Assembly: GCA_947504115.1 (NCBI GenBank)
Contig: CANNGH010000001.1
Location: forward strand, 310,001-374,000
Direction: 5' to 3'
DNA: 64,000 nucleotides
Source: an uncultured Sedimentitalea sp.
Lineage (GTDB): Bacteria > Pseudomonadota > Alphaproteobacteria > Rhodobacterales > Rhodobacteraceae
The first letter of the stretch is position 1; the number at the start of each line of letters is the position of its first letter. Both the position numbers and the translations under genes were made by a program. The notes beneath the pieces are model-generated. The model saw only the letters and a program-made list of their open reading frames with translations. It was not told the origin of the DNA and made no database searches. Below, in pieces: positions 36,865 through 44,716 of this stretch.

Positions 36865-38622
36865 ATGGGCGCACTGACGCAGCAAGGTGTATGGAAATCG
36901 GGCCGGGGCAAGGGGCGGCACACGCCCAAGGGGCGGCAGTTTGACGATAAGGCGCTGAGCGAGGTTCGCGCGATCCTGGGTGATGCGCCACGCCGTCGCG
37001 ACCTGCTGATCGAGCATCTGCACCTTATTCAGGACGAATACGGCCACCTGTCGGCGGCGCATATGCGCGCGCTGGCCGAAGAGATGCGCATTCCCATGGT
37101 CGAGGTCTGGGAGGTCGCCAGTTTCTACGCCCATTTCGATCTGGTGAAAGAAGACGAGACTCCGCCGCCCGCGCTGACCATCCGGGTCTGCGATTCGCTG
37201 GCCTGCGAACTTGCCGGCGCGCAGGAGTTGAAATCGGCTTTGGAAAACGGGCTGGACGCTGCGCAGGTCCGGGTGCTGCGCGCCCCCTGCATGGGCCGCT
37301 GCGACACCGCGCCCGTGCTGGAGCTGGGCCACAACCACATCGATCACGCGACACCGGAAAAGGTGCGCGCCGCGATCGAGGCCGACGACACCCATGCGCA
37401 CATTCCCGATTACGAAACGCTGGACGCCTACCGCGCCAATGGCGGCTATGACGCGCTGACCCGTCTGCGCAAAGGCGGCGATTGGGAGCAGGTGCAGCAG
37501 ACGATGCTGGATGCGGGCCTGCGCGGCCTTGGCGGCGCCGGGTTCCCCTCGGGCAAGAAATGGGGATTCGTGCGCGCCGAAAGCGGCCCGCGCTATCTGG
37601 CCGTGAACGGCGACGAGGGCGAACCGGGTACCTTCAAGGACCGGTACTACCTTGAACGCACGCCGCATCTGTTTCTCGAAGGCATGCTGATCGCCGCCTG
37701 GGCGGTCGAGGCCGAGACCTGTTTCATCTATATGCGTGACGAATATCCGGCGGTTCTGGAAATCCTGCGCCGCGAAATCGCCGCGCTGGAACAGGCCGGT
37801 ATCGTCAAGCCCGGATATATCGACCTGCGCCGGGGCGCGGGTGCCTATATCTGCGGCGAGGAAAGCGCGATGATCGAAAGCATCGAGGGCAAGCGCGGCT
37901 TGCCCCGCCATCGTCCGCCCTACGTTGCGCAGGTGGGCGTGTTCGACCGTCCGACACTGGTGCATAATATCGAAACGCTCCACTGGGTCGCGCGGATATC
38001 CCGCGAGGGGCCGGAGGTGCTGAACAGCGTCGAAAAGAACGGCCGCAAGGGGCTTCGCAGTTTCTCGGTGTCGGGTCGGGTCGCGAAGCCGGGCGTCTAT
38101 CTGCTGCCCGCCGGCAGCACCATGAACGACATCATCGAGGCCTGCGGTGGCATGGCCGATGGCCACAAGTTCAAGGGGTATCAGCCCGGCGGCCCGTCGG
38201 CCGGCCTTCTGCCCGCGTCCATGGGCGATATTCCGATGGATTTCGACGTGCTGCAGGAACACGGCTCGTTCATCGGGTCGGCGGCGATCGTGGTGCTGTC
38301 GGATCAGGACAGTGCCAAGGCCGCTGCCCTCAACATGCTGCGGTTCTTCGAGGACGAAAGCTGTGGCCAATGCACGCCCTGCCGGGTCGGCTGCGAAAAG
38401 GCGGTCAAGCTGATGCAGGCGGATCATTGGGATCAGACGCTGCTGGAAGAATTGTGCGAGACCATGGTCGATGCCAGCATCTGCGGGCTGGGTCAGGCCG
38501 CGCCCAACCCGATCCGGCTGGTGATGAAGCATTTCGCGGACGAGGTGACAGCCGATCCGACGAAGGATACAAGCAGCTACGCCACCGACCAGAGCCTCGA
38601 AGGGGGCGGTCAGGCCGATTGA
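36865..38622 (+). CDS. Fused NuoE-NuoF-like NADH-binding subunit (formate dehydrogenase FdsG-FdsB type)
   Basis: This 585-residue protein joins two modules. Residues 25-165 are NuoE/FdsG-like, with the [2Fe-2S] ligands Cys109, Cys114, Cys142 and Cys146. Residues of about 200-570 are NuoF/FdsB-like, with FMN and NADH-binding LRGLGGAGFPSGKKW and NGDEGEPGTFKDRYYLE, and the [4Fe-4S] ligands in CGQCTPCRVGC. In related bacteria such a protein is the diaphorase part of NAD-dependent formate dehydrogenase, next to the molybdenum subunit FdsA. No fdsA, fdsC or fdsD is present on either side here; ftsY starts 74 bp downstream. It could serve another NADH-linked enzyme or be encoded apart from its partner. 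Confidence 0.85.
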   Translation: MGALTQQGVWKSGRGKGRHTPKGRQFDDKALSEVRAILGDAPRRRDLLIEHLHLIQDEYGHLSAAHMRALAEEMRIPMVEVWEVASFYAHFDLVKEDETPPPALTIRVCDSLACELAGAQELKSALENGLDAAQVRVLRAPCMGRCDTAPVLELGHNHIDHATPEKVRAAIEADDTHAHIPDYETLDAYRANGGYDALTRLRKGGDWEQVQQTMLDAGLRGLGGAGFPSGKKWGFVRAESGPRYLAVNGDEGEPGTFKDRYYLERTPHLFLEGMLIAAWAVEAETCFIYMRDEYPAVLEILRREIAALEQAGIVKPGYIDLRRGAGAYICGEESAMIESIEGKRGLPRHRPPYVAQVGVFDRPTLVHNIETLHWVARISREGPEVLNSVEKNGRKGLRSFSVSGRVAKPGVYLLPAGSTMNDIIEACGGMADGHKFKGYQPGGPSAGLLPASMGDIPMDFDVLQEHGSFIGSAAIVVLSDQDSAKAAALNMLRFFEDESCGQCTPCRVGCEKAVKLMQADHWDQTLLEELCETMVDASICGLGQAAPNPIRLVMKHFADEVTADPTKDTSSYATDQSLEGGGQAD

Positions 38623-38696
38623 TCGTGACATCCGCCTGACCCTTCCAAAAGGTGGTGTTCCGCACTAGGTCATGGGGAACAACCGCGAGGATCGAC

Positions 38697-39968
38697 ATGG
38701 CGTTTTTCACGAAGCTCAAGGACCGGCTGTTCAAATCCTCCTCCCGTCTGGAGGAGGGCTTGGACGCCATCGTTCAGGAGGGCGGACCCGACGAGCCGCA
38801 GGAGGTTCCGCCGGGTCCCGATACCACGCCCACGCCGGAACCCACGCCCGTGCCCGAACCGCCGGACACGGTGCCGACACCGGAACCGACCCCGGTGCCG
38901 GAACCGGACCCCATGCCGCAACCGGTGCCCGAGCCCGAGCCGCTGCCCGACCCCGTGCCGATGCCCGGTCCTGGCCCCGATCAGACGCCGCCGCCCGAGC
39001 CGGAACAGGTGCCGGGTCCGGGTGACCCCGCGCCCGGTCCGGAGCCGCTGCCGATCCCTCCCGGCCCGTCGGAGGCGCCCCAGAGCGGTGGCCTGTTGAA
39101 CCGTCTGCTGCGCCGGGGCGGCAAGCCGGTGGCGCGCCGGACGCTGGATGACGCCATGCTGGAGCAGCTTGAGGAGTTGCTGATCACCGCCGACATGGGT
39201 GTGGACACGGCGCTGCGCGTGACCGCCAACATGGCCGAGGGCCGCTTGGGCAAGAAGCTGTCCACCGACGAGATCAAGACCCTGCTGGCCGACGAGATCA
39301 CCCGCATCATGGAGCCGGTCGCGCGGCCGATGCCGCTCTACTCGAAGCGTCCGCAGGTGGTGCTGGTGGTGGGGGTGAACGGGTCGGGCAAGACCACCAC
39401 CATCGGCAAGCTGGCCAGCCAGTTCAAGGCCGCCGGCAAGAAGGTGGTGATCGCGGCCGGCGACACGTTCCGCGCGGCGGCGGTGGAACAGCTTCAGGTC
39501 TGGGGCGAACGCGCGGGCGTGCCGGTGCTGACCGCGCCCGAGGGCAGCGACCCGGCCAGCCTTGCCTTCGACGCGATGACGAAGGCCGAGGCCGACGGCG
39601 CCGATTTGCTGATGATCGACACTGCCGGCCGGTTGCAGAACCGCGCCGATCTGATGGAGGAACTGGCCAAGATCGTGCGCGTGATCCGCAAGAAGGACCC
39701 GAGCGCGCCGCACAACACGCTGCTGGTGCTGGACGCGACGACAGGCCAGAACGCGCTGAGCCAAGTCGATATCTTCCGAAAGATTTCCGATGTCTCGGGG
39801 CTGGTGATGACCAAGCTGGACGGCACCGCGCGCGGTGGGGTGCTGGTGGCGCTGGCGGACCGGTTCGGCCTGCCGATCCACGCCATCGGGGTGGGCGAGC
39901 AGATCGACGATCTGGCCCCGTTCGAACCCGCCGATTTCGCCGCCGCCCTGACCGGGCTGGAGCGGTAA
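38697..39968 (+). CDS. ftsY: Signal recognition particle receptor FtsY
   Basis: FtsY is the SRP receptor GTPase at the inner membrane. The 423-residue protein has an NG domain from about 131 on, with Walker A GVNGSGKTTTIGKLA (226-240), DTFRAAAVEQL, LLMIDTAGRLQN, VLDATTGQNAL and MTKLDGTARGGVL. Between the short basic N-terminus and the NG domain lies a linker (about 31-128) with roughly 45% proline in repeated P-E-P/P-x-P units and almost no hydrophobic residues, replacing the usual acidic A domain. Start at 38697 (MAFFTKLKDRLFKSS) is the typical membrane-binding N-terminus. Confidence 0.95.
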   Translation: MAFFTKLKDRLFKSSSRLEEGLDAIVQEGGPDEPQEVPPGPDTTPTPEPTPVPEPPDTVPTPEPTPVPEPDPMPQPVPEPEPLPDPVPMPGPGPDQTPPPEPEQVPGPGDPAPGPEPLPIPPGPSEAPQSGGLLNRLLRRGGKPVARRTLDDAMLEQLEELLITADMGVDTALRVTANMAEGRLGKKLSTDEIKTLLADEITRIMEPVARPMPLYSKRPQVVLVVGVNGSGKTTTIGKLASQFKAAGKKVVIAAGDTFRAAAVEQLQVWGERAGVPVLTAPEGSDPASLAFDAMTKAEADGADLLMIDTAGRLQNRADLMEELAKIVRVIRKKDPSAPHNTLLVLDATTGQNALSQVDIFRKISDVSGLVMTKLDGTARGGVLVALADRFGLPIHAIGVGEQIDDLAPFEPADFAAALTGLER

Positions 39969-40046
39969 GCCCCTTTTTTCACCTGATTCGTTTGCCCATT
40001 CGCGGCCGGCCGTGCGGTCTGCCGCCCGATCCGGAACCGCGCCGCC

Positions 40047-40949
40047 GTGAGCGATTGGCTGATCTCCCTCGAAGGCACTGCCGCCGGGCACAATCTGGCG
40101 CTGGTGCTGGCGCTCGTCGCGGCGTTTCTGCACGCGATTTTCGGCGCATTGCAGAAGGGGCGCCACGATCCGTGGCTGTCGCGCGGCGCGATCGACGCTT
40201 CCTACGGCCTGATGGCGGCGCCGGTCGCGCTGTTGGTGGTGCCATGGCCCGAACCGCATCTGTGGTCAATACTGGGCATCGCCTTCGTCATTCACACGGT
40301 TTACAAGTTCTTGCAGGCTGCGGCCTACAGCCGGGGGGCCTATACGGTGGTCTATCCGGTCGTGCGCGGCACCGGGCCGCTGTTCACGGTCATCGGTGCC
40401 TGGCTGTTGTTCGCCGAAATCTTCACATTCGTGCAGTGGCTGGGTGTGGCCGTCCTGCTGGCGGGAATCTTCGGTCTGGCGATCTACAACCTGCGCCACC
40501 TGGAGGCGGCGCGCGATACGCTGAACATGGCGCTGATTCTGGCGTTGGCGACGGGCCTTTTCGTGGCGCTTTACACCACATGGGACGCCTATGGTATCCG
40601 GGCCACGGCGAACCCGTTCACGTTTCTGGCGTGGTTCTTTCTGCTCGACGGGTTGGTCATGCCGGTCGTTGCGGTGCTACGCTGGCGGGGCATGGCCGTG
40701 CGCCCCGATCTTGTCCCGCTGGCCCTGCGCGGCGTTTCCGGCGGGGCGATCGCGCTGCTCAGCTTCGGATCGATCATGCTGGCGACGCGGCTTGACAAGG
40801 TGGGCGAGGCCGCGGTGCTGCGCGAAACCTCGACCGTGTTCGCCGCGCTGATCGGCTGGCTGGTACTGAAGGAGACGGTCGGACCACGCCGGATCGCGCT
40901 GATGGGCTTGATCGCGGCGGGCGCGGTGATAGTAGAACTGGGCGGATAG
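40047..40949 (+). CDS. EamA-family (DMT superfamily) permease
   Basis: This 300-residue inner-membrane protein has about ten transmembrane helices in two EamA repeats. The DMT pattern is visible in AFLHAIFGALQKGRHDPWLS, AYSRGAYTVVYPVVRGTGPLF and the second-half equivalent KVGEAAVLRETSTVFAALIG followed by WLVLKETVGPRR. The substrate is unknown; members export amino acids or metabolites. The start is a GTG at 40047, with no strong Shine-Dalgarno, 78 bp after ftsY. yciB follows after 8 bp. Confidence 0.88.
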   Translation: MSDWLISLEGTAAGHNLALVLALVAAFLHAIFGALQKGRHDPWLSRGAIDASYGLMAAPVALLVVPWPEPHLWSILGIAFVIHTVYKFLQAAAYSRGAYTVVYPVVRGTGPLFTVIGAWLLFAEIFTFVQWLGVAVLLAGIFGLAIYNLRHLEAARDTLNMALILALATGLFVALYTTWDAYGIRATANPFTFLAWFFLLDGLVMPVVAVLRWRGMAVRPDLVPLALRGVSGGAIALLSFGSIMLATRLDKVGEAAVLRETSTVFAALIGWLVLKETVGPRRIALMGLIAAGAVIVELGG

Positions 40950-40957
40950 GAGCATCA

Positions 40958-41587
40958 ATGACACAGCAAGACCGACCCACGCCCGAGCGGCGGGAAATCA
41001 ACCCGATCCTGAAACAGCTTCTGGAACTGGGTCCGCCGCTGATCTTTTTCCTGATCTATCTCGCGATTCGCGACGAGACTTTTACGCTGTGGGGAACGGA
41101 ATATTCCGGTTTCATCGTGGCGACGATCGTGTTCATCCCGATCCTTCTGGCCGCGATGGCGGTGCTGTGGCGCCTGACGGGGAAGCTGAGCCGGATGCAG
41201 GTCCTTACCGCGTTCCTCGTGATCTTTTTCGGCGGCCTCACGGCCTGGTTCAACGATGAGCGGTTCTTCAAGATGAAGACCACCATCATATACGGGCTGT
41301 TTGCCCTCATCCTGGGGCTGGGGCTGCTGCGCCGGCAATCGTGGCTGGCCTATGTCATGGCCGACATGATGCCGATGCGCGAAGAAGGCTGGATGATCCT
41401 GACGCGACGGTTGTGCCTGGGCTTCGCGCTGCTGGCGGTGGCGAACGAGGTGGTCTGGCGCACGATGTCCACGGATCTTTGGGTGAAAATCGAGACATTC
41501 GGCTTTCCGCTGGCGCTTTTCGCGTTCCTGTGGTGGCAGATCATGGCGCTGCAGCACCACATGATCGACCCCAAGGACGAGGCGTAA
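40958..41587 (+). CDS. yciB: Septation/inner-membrane protein YciB (IspZ)
   Basis: This 209-residue YciB/IspZ family protein has five to six membrane segments. Characteristic parts are KQLLELGPPLIFFLIYLAIR, FFGGLTAWFNDERFFKMKTT and LTRRLCLGFALLAVANEVVW followed by RTMSTDLWVKIE. The family affects cell division and envelope integrity, and ispZ was named from a Shigella septation locus. It is linked to ftsY and the EamA gene, a conserved alphaproteobacterial neighbourhood. Confidence 0.93.
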   Translation: MTQQDRPTPERREINPILKQLLELGPPLIFFLIYLAIRDETFTLWGTEYSGFIVATIVFIPILLAAMAVLWRLTGKLSRMQVLTAFLVIFFGGLTAWFNDERFFKMKTTIIYGLFALILGLGLLRRQSWLAYVMADMMPMREEGWMILTRRLCLGFALLAVANEVVWRTMSTDLWVKIETFGFPLALFAFLWWQIMALQHHMIDPKDEA

Positions 41588-41595
41588 GGGCAGGA

Positions 41596-41646
41596 GCGGG
41601 GGCCAGCCCCCGCGCCCCCGGGGTATTTCAAACCAGAAAGAAGCAG
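41596..41646 (+). repeat. GC-rich hairpin plus dispersed short repeat, copy 2
   Basis: GCGGGGGC (41596-41603) and GCCCCCGC (41606-41613) form a perfect hairpin nine bases after the yciB stop. It is followed at 41621-41646 by the 26-bp sequence shared, inverted, with 36261-36286. The structure may serve as a terminator, and resembles REP-like intergenic elements seen in many roseobacter genomes (from memory). Confidence 0.6.
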
Positions 41647-41694
41647 GGGGGCGGCGCTTGACCGGTGCGCGGCGTTTGCGTTAAGAAATGCGGC

Positions 41695-41750
41695 ATCGTG
41701 GCGATTTGTTACCGGATTGCGGGCCACGTAAAACGACACCGCTAAAAGGT
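41695..41750 (+). ncRNA. SAM-II (SAM-alpha) riboswitch-like aptamer before metZ
   Basis: CGTGGC (41697-41702) pairs with GCCACG (41723-41728) to form P1. The enclosed loop GATTTGTTACCGGATTGCGG resembles the conserved SAM-II loop (GATTT, CCG and ATTGC blocks). After it, TAAAACGACACCGCTAAAAGGT corresponds to the conserved 3' part ending GCTAAAA-AGG, whose GG can pair with the loop CC to make the pseudoknot. SAM-II binds S-adenosylmethionine and is known before met genes in alphaproteobacteria. Here the 3' AAAAGG is a Shine-Dalgarno for an ATG at 41755. Confidence 0.8.
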
Positions 41751-41754
41751 CAGG

Positions 41755-41937
41755 ATGAAAGCCCCCTTTCGCTTGGCCGCGTCGGGGGTTTTTCATTGCG
41801 CCGGTGAAACCGGGGCGGAGGACAGGCATGGACGACGACTGGAATGCACGCACCAAGGCGGTGCATGGCGGCATCCGCCGCAGCCAATATGGCGAATTGA
41901 GCGAGGCGATCTTTCTCACTCAGGGGTTCGTTTATGA
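41755..41937 (+). CDS. Putative leader ORF between riboswitch and metZ
   Basis: This 60-codon frame starts MKAPFRLAASGVFHCAG. Its ATG is five bases after the AAGGT that forms the 3' end of the SAM-II-like pseudoknot, so it has a well-placed ribosome-binding site. The first 13 codons lie across a terminator hairpin. The frame runs past the metZ start (41828) out of frame and overlaps it by 110 bp. The peptide looks like no known protein. A regulatory role of its translation is more likely than a functional product (inference). Confidence 0.4.
   Translation: MKAPFRLAASGVFHCAGETGAEDRHGRRLECTHQGGAWRHPPQPIWRIERGDLSHSGVRL
41758..41793 (+). terminator. Terminator hairpin in the metZ leader
   Basis: AAAGCCCCC pairs with GGGGGTTTTT across a 17-base loop that holds an inner CGC/GCG pairing. 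It ends in five T. It begins eight bases after the riboswitch, before metZ, so it can act as an attenuator. Confidence 0.7.
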
Positions 41938-43024
41938 CAGCGCCGAGGCCGCCGAGGCGCGGTTCGTTTCGGCGGGCGAGGACGAGTTCATCTATGCCCG
42001 TTACGGCAATCCCACCGTGCGCATGTTCGAGGAGCGCATTGCCGCCATCGAGGGGGCCGAGGATGCCTTTGCCACGGCCAGCGGCATGGCGGCGGTGAAC
42101 GGTGCTCTGAGCGCACTTCTGAAGGCGGGCGATCATGTGGTGGCGGCGCGGGCGCTTTTCGGGTCTTGTCTCTATGTGCTCGAGGACGTGCTGGGGCGGT
42201 ACGGCGTCGAAATCACGTTCGTCGATGGCACCGATCTGGAGCAATGGCGCGCGGCGCTGCGTCCGGATACCCGGGCCGTGTTTTTCGAATCGGTGTCGAA
42301 TCCGACGCTGGAAGTGATCGACATCGCCGCCGTTTCGGCGCTGGCGCATGCGGTCGGTGCCACGGTGGTCGTGGACAACGTGTTCGCCACGCCGGTCTTT
42401 TCCGATGCCATCGCGCAGGGGGCCGATGTGGTGGTCTATTCGGCCACGAAACACATTGACGGGCAGGGCCGCACCTTGGGTGGCGTGATCCTGGGGCGGC
42501 GCGAGTTCATTCGCAAGACGCTCGAACCCTACATGAAGCATACCGGCGGCGCGATGAGCCCGTTCACCGCGTGGGTCATGCTGAAGGGGCTGGAGACGAT
42601 GGATCTGCGGGTACGCGCGCAGGCGGCCAGCGCATTGGCCATTGCCGAGACGTTCCAGGCCGAGGCCGGGCTGGAGCGGGTGATCTATCCCGGACTGGCG
42701 AACCACGCCCAGCACGATCTGTGCACCGCGCAGATGGGGCAGGGCGGCACCGTTCTGGCGCTGGATCTGGCGGGCGGCAAACCTGCGGCCTTCGCCTTTT
42801 TGAACGCGCTGCGGATCGCCGCAATCTCGAACAATCTGGGCGACGCCAAGACGATCGTCACCCATCCCGCCACCACCACCCATCAGCGCCTGCCCGACGC
42901 GGACAAGCAGCGTCTGGGGATCACGCCGGGCCTCGTGCGCCTGTCGGTCGGGATCGAGGATCGGGCCGATCTGATTGGCGACATCCGTCAGGCCCTTGAC
43001 GTTGCGCGCGGCAATATTGCCTGA
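41828..43024 (+). CDS. metZ: O-succinylhomoserine sulfhydrylase
   Basis: MetZ makes homocysteine from O-succinylhomoserine and sulfide with PLP. The 398-residue protein of the Cys/Met metabolism PLP family has YARYGNPTV, FATASGMAAVNGAL, SNPTLEVIDI, the PLP lysine K208 in VVVYSATKHIDGQGR and NLGDAKTIVTHPATTTH. GGAGG lies upstream of the ATG at 41828; an upstream in-frame GTG at 41804 lacks this. It is controlled by the riboswitch and leader described upstream. Confidence 0.92.
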   Translation: MDDDWNARTKAVHGGIRRSQYGELSEAIFLTQGFVYDSAEAAEARFVSAGEDEFIYARYGNPTVRMFEERIAAIEGAEDAFATASGMAAVNGALSALLKAGDHVVAARALFGSCLYVLEDVLGRYGVEITFVDGTDLEQWRAALRPDTRAVFFESVSNPTLEVIDIAAVSALAHAVGATVVVDNVFATPVFSDAIAQGADVVVYSATKHIDGQGRTLGGVILGRREFIRKTLEPYMKHTGGAMSPFTAWVMLKGLETMDLRVRAQAASALAIAETFQAEAGLERVIYPGLANHAQHDLCTAQMGQGGTVLALDLAGGKPAAFAFLNALRIAAISNNLGDAKTIVTHPATTTHQRLPDADKQRLGITPGLVRLSVGIEDRADLIGDIRQALDVARGNIA

Positions 43025-43119
43025 ATCCGCAGGTGTTTGAAACATAATGACAGGAAGGCCGTGGCAATGCGGGCTGTGATTTACTACATAACGGATCAGA
43101 CGCGACAAGGGGATTTTCG

Positions 43120-44223
43120 ATGAACGTCCATAATGCAACACTGGACCGCTCGCCGGACCATACCGAAGCCGAAGAGGCGCTGAACCTGCTGCGGGCTTGG
43201 GCGAAAACCGCCACGCCCGAGCAGATCGCCGGGCTGGACCCGTCGCTCGCGCGGTTGCTTCCGGGTACGGATGTGGTCGATTATCCGGCGTTTTCGCGGG
43301 ATTATCCGGCGGATTTCACCGTCGATACCCATTATCGGGCTGGTCTGCCGGATTTGCAGAACGGTCCGTCCAGCCTGATCCGGGGTGCGCGGCAACAGAT
43401 CCAGCATGTGGGTATTTCCAACTTCCGCCTGCCGATCCGGTTTCATCGCCGCGACGGCGACGACCTGACGCTGGAAACATCCGTGACCGGCACCGTCAGT
43501 CTCGAGGCCGAGAAGAAGGGCATCAACATGTCCCGCATAATGCGCAGTTTCTATGTGCATGGCGAACGGACCTTCAGCTTCGAGGTGATCGAGGCGGCGC
43601 TGGACGATTACAAGACCGATCTGGGCAGTCTGGACGCGCGCATCCAGATGCGGTTCTCGTTCCCGGTGAAGATGGACAGCCTGCGTTCGGGGCTGTCGGG
43701 GTATCAATATTACGACATCGCGCTGGAACTGGTCGAGCGGGGCGGCGTGCGGCAGAAGATCATGCATCTGGACTATGTCTATTCCTCGACCTGTCCCTGT
43801 TCTCTGGAACTGTCCGAACATGCGCGCGCGACTCGGGGGCAACTGGCCACACCGCATTCGCAGCGCTCGGTCGCGCGGGTGTCGGTGGCGCTGGAGCAGG
43901 GGGGCACCTGCCTCTGGTTCGAGGATCTGATCGAGGCTTGCCGCCGGGCCGTGCCCACCGAAACCCAGGTCATGGTCAAGCGTGAGGACGAGCAGGCCTT
44001 TGCCGAACTGAACGCCGCCCATCCGATCTTTGTCGAGGATGCCGCGCGGCTGTTTTGTGAACAGTTGCAAAAGGATGCGCGCATCGGCGATTTCCGCGTG
44101 ATCGCAAGCCATCAGGAAAGCCTGCACAGCCATGATGCCGTCAGCGTGCTGGTCCATGGCGAGACATTCGCATCGGACAGCATTGATCCCAAGCTGTTTT
44201 CGACGTTGTTCCACGTCGGCTAG
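43120..44223 (+). CDS. folE2: GTP cyclohydrolase FolE2 (type IB)
   Basis: FolE2 converts GTP to dihydroneopterin triphosphate, the first step of folate synthesis. The 367-residue protein has KGINMSRIMRSFY (133-145), SSTCPCSLELSEH with metal-binding Cys225, and GTCLWFEDLIEACRRAVPTE. It is the metal-promiscuous type that replaces zinc FolE in some bacteria. No Zur-like box was recognised in the 95 bp upstream. The rest of the pathway in this window is folB and folP at 55-57 kb. Confidence 0.94.
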   Translation: MNVHNATLDRSPDHTEAEEALNLLRAWAKTATPEQIAGLDPSLARLLPGTDVVDYPAFSRDYPADFTVDTHYRAGLPDLQNGPSSLIRGARQQIQHVGISNFRLPIRFHRRDGDDLTLETSVTGTVSLEAEKKGINMSRIMRSFYVHGERTFSFEVIEAALDDYKTDLGSLDARIQMRFSFPVKMDSLRSGLSGYQYYDIALELVERGGVRQKIMHLDYVYSSTCPCSLELSEHARATRGQLATPHSQRSVARVSVALEQGGTCLWFEDLIEACRRAVPTETQVMVKREDEQAFAELNAAHPIFVEDAARLFCEQLQKDARIGDFRVIASHQESLHSHDAVSVLVHGETFASDSIDPKLFSTLFHVG

Positions 44224-44253
44224 GGCGTGGTCCTGCTTCGGTAACAAATGGTG

Positions 44254-44270
44254 ATGCTGCAGTGCAGCAT
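44254..44270. promoter_or_regulatory. PhaR-like palindromic operator
   Basis: This perfect 17-bp palindrome (ATGCTGCA-G-TGCAGCAT) contains CTGC-AGT-GCAG, which fits the CTGC-N3-GCAG site described for PhaR in Rhodobacter and Paracoccus. It lies about 70 bp before the start of the small phasin-like gene. Confidence 0.5.
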
Positions 44271-44338
44271 TTCTGCTGGTCGGGTTGTCGTTCTGTGCTA
44301 GAACGTACTAAACCGGATTGGCCGGCAGGAAAAAAACG

Positions 44339-44650
44339 ATGTTTGATATGATCGCACGGGTGCATGACATGACCCGACTGTGCTGGAATGTGGCACTTCT
44401 GGCGCAGGACGCCCAATATGTCGTCAATATGCGTATTATGGGCATGTCAGGGGGCTGGTCGGTCCCGCGCGGCGAAAACCGCAGGATGATGCAGGAAAAG
44501 CTGCCGGCCTTTACGGAATGCATGATCGCCGGAACGATGGCCACCATGAACGGAACCGCTCCTGAAAAGGCGATGCAGGCCGCGATTGCGCCTCTGTCGA
44601 AAAAGGTCCGTGCCAACCGCAAACGCCTGGTCAAACGCGGACCTTGCTGA
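44339..44650 (+). CDS. Small phasin-like helical protein
   Basis: This 103-residue soluble protein is mostly alpha-helical, with an unusual number of methionines. The stretch MRIMGMSGGWSVPRGENRRM recurs in short conserved roseobacter proteins that some databases label antifreeze protein, a label I regard as unsupported. The C-terminus is basic (KKVRANRKRLVKRGPC). Size and helix pattern, plus a PhaR-like palindrome upstream, suggest a link with polyhydroxyalkanoate granules (inference). GGCAGGAAA precedes the ATG. Confidence 0.6.
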   Translation: MFDMIARVHDMTRLCWNVALLAQDAQYVVNMRIMGMSGGWSVPRGENRRMMQEKLPAFTECMIAGTMATMNGTAPEKAMQAAIAPLSKKVRANRKRLVKRGPC

Positions 44651-44716
44651 CCCCAAGGCGCGTTTTGCGCGGCGCTGTCTTGACAGGCCCGCGCGGGCGC
44701 GCCAACGCTGCGCCTC

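Noticed and set aside
38802..39080. Possible tandem repeat or CRISPR-like array in the ftsY region
   Set aside because: The periodicity comes from Pro-Glu codons in an intact reading frame; there are no equal repeats with unique spacers.
41804..41827. Upstream in-frame GTG start for metZ
   Set aside because: No Shine-Dalgarno precedes it, while GGAGG is well placed for the ATG at 41828.
43025..43119. Zur-type operator before folE2
   Set aside because: folE2 is zinc-regulated in some bacteria, but no AT-rich palindrome of Zur type is present in this gap.
44339..44650. Antifreeze protein label for the small Met-rich protein
   Set aside because: The label known from databases has no visible support: there are no ice-binding repeats, only short helices and a basic tail.
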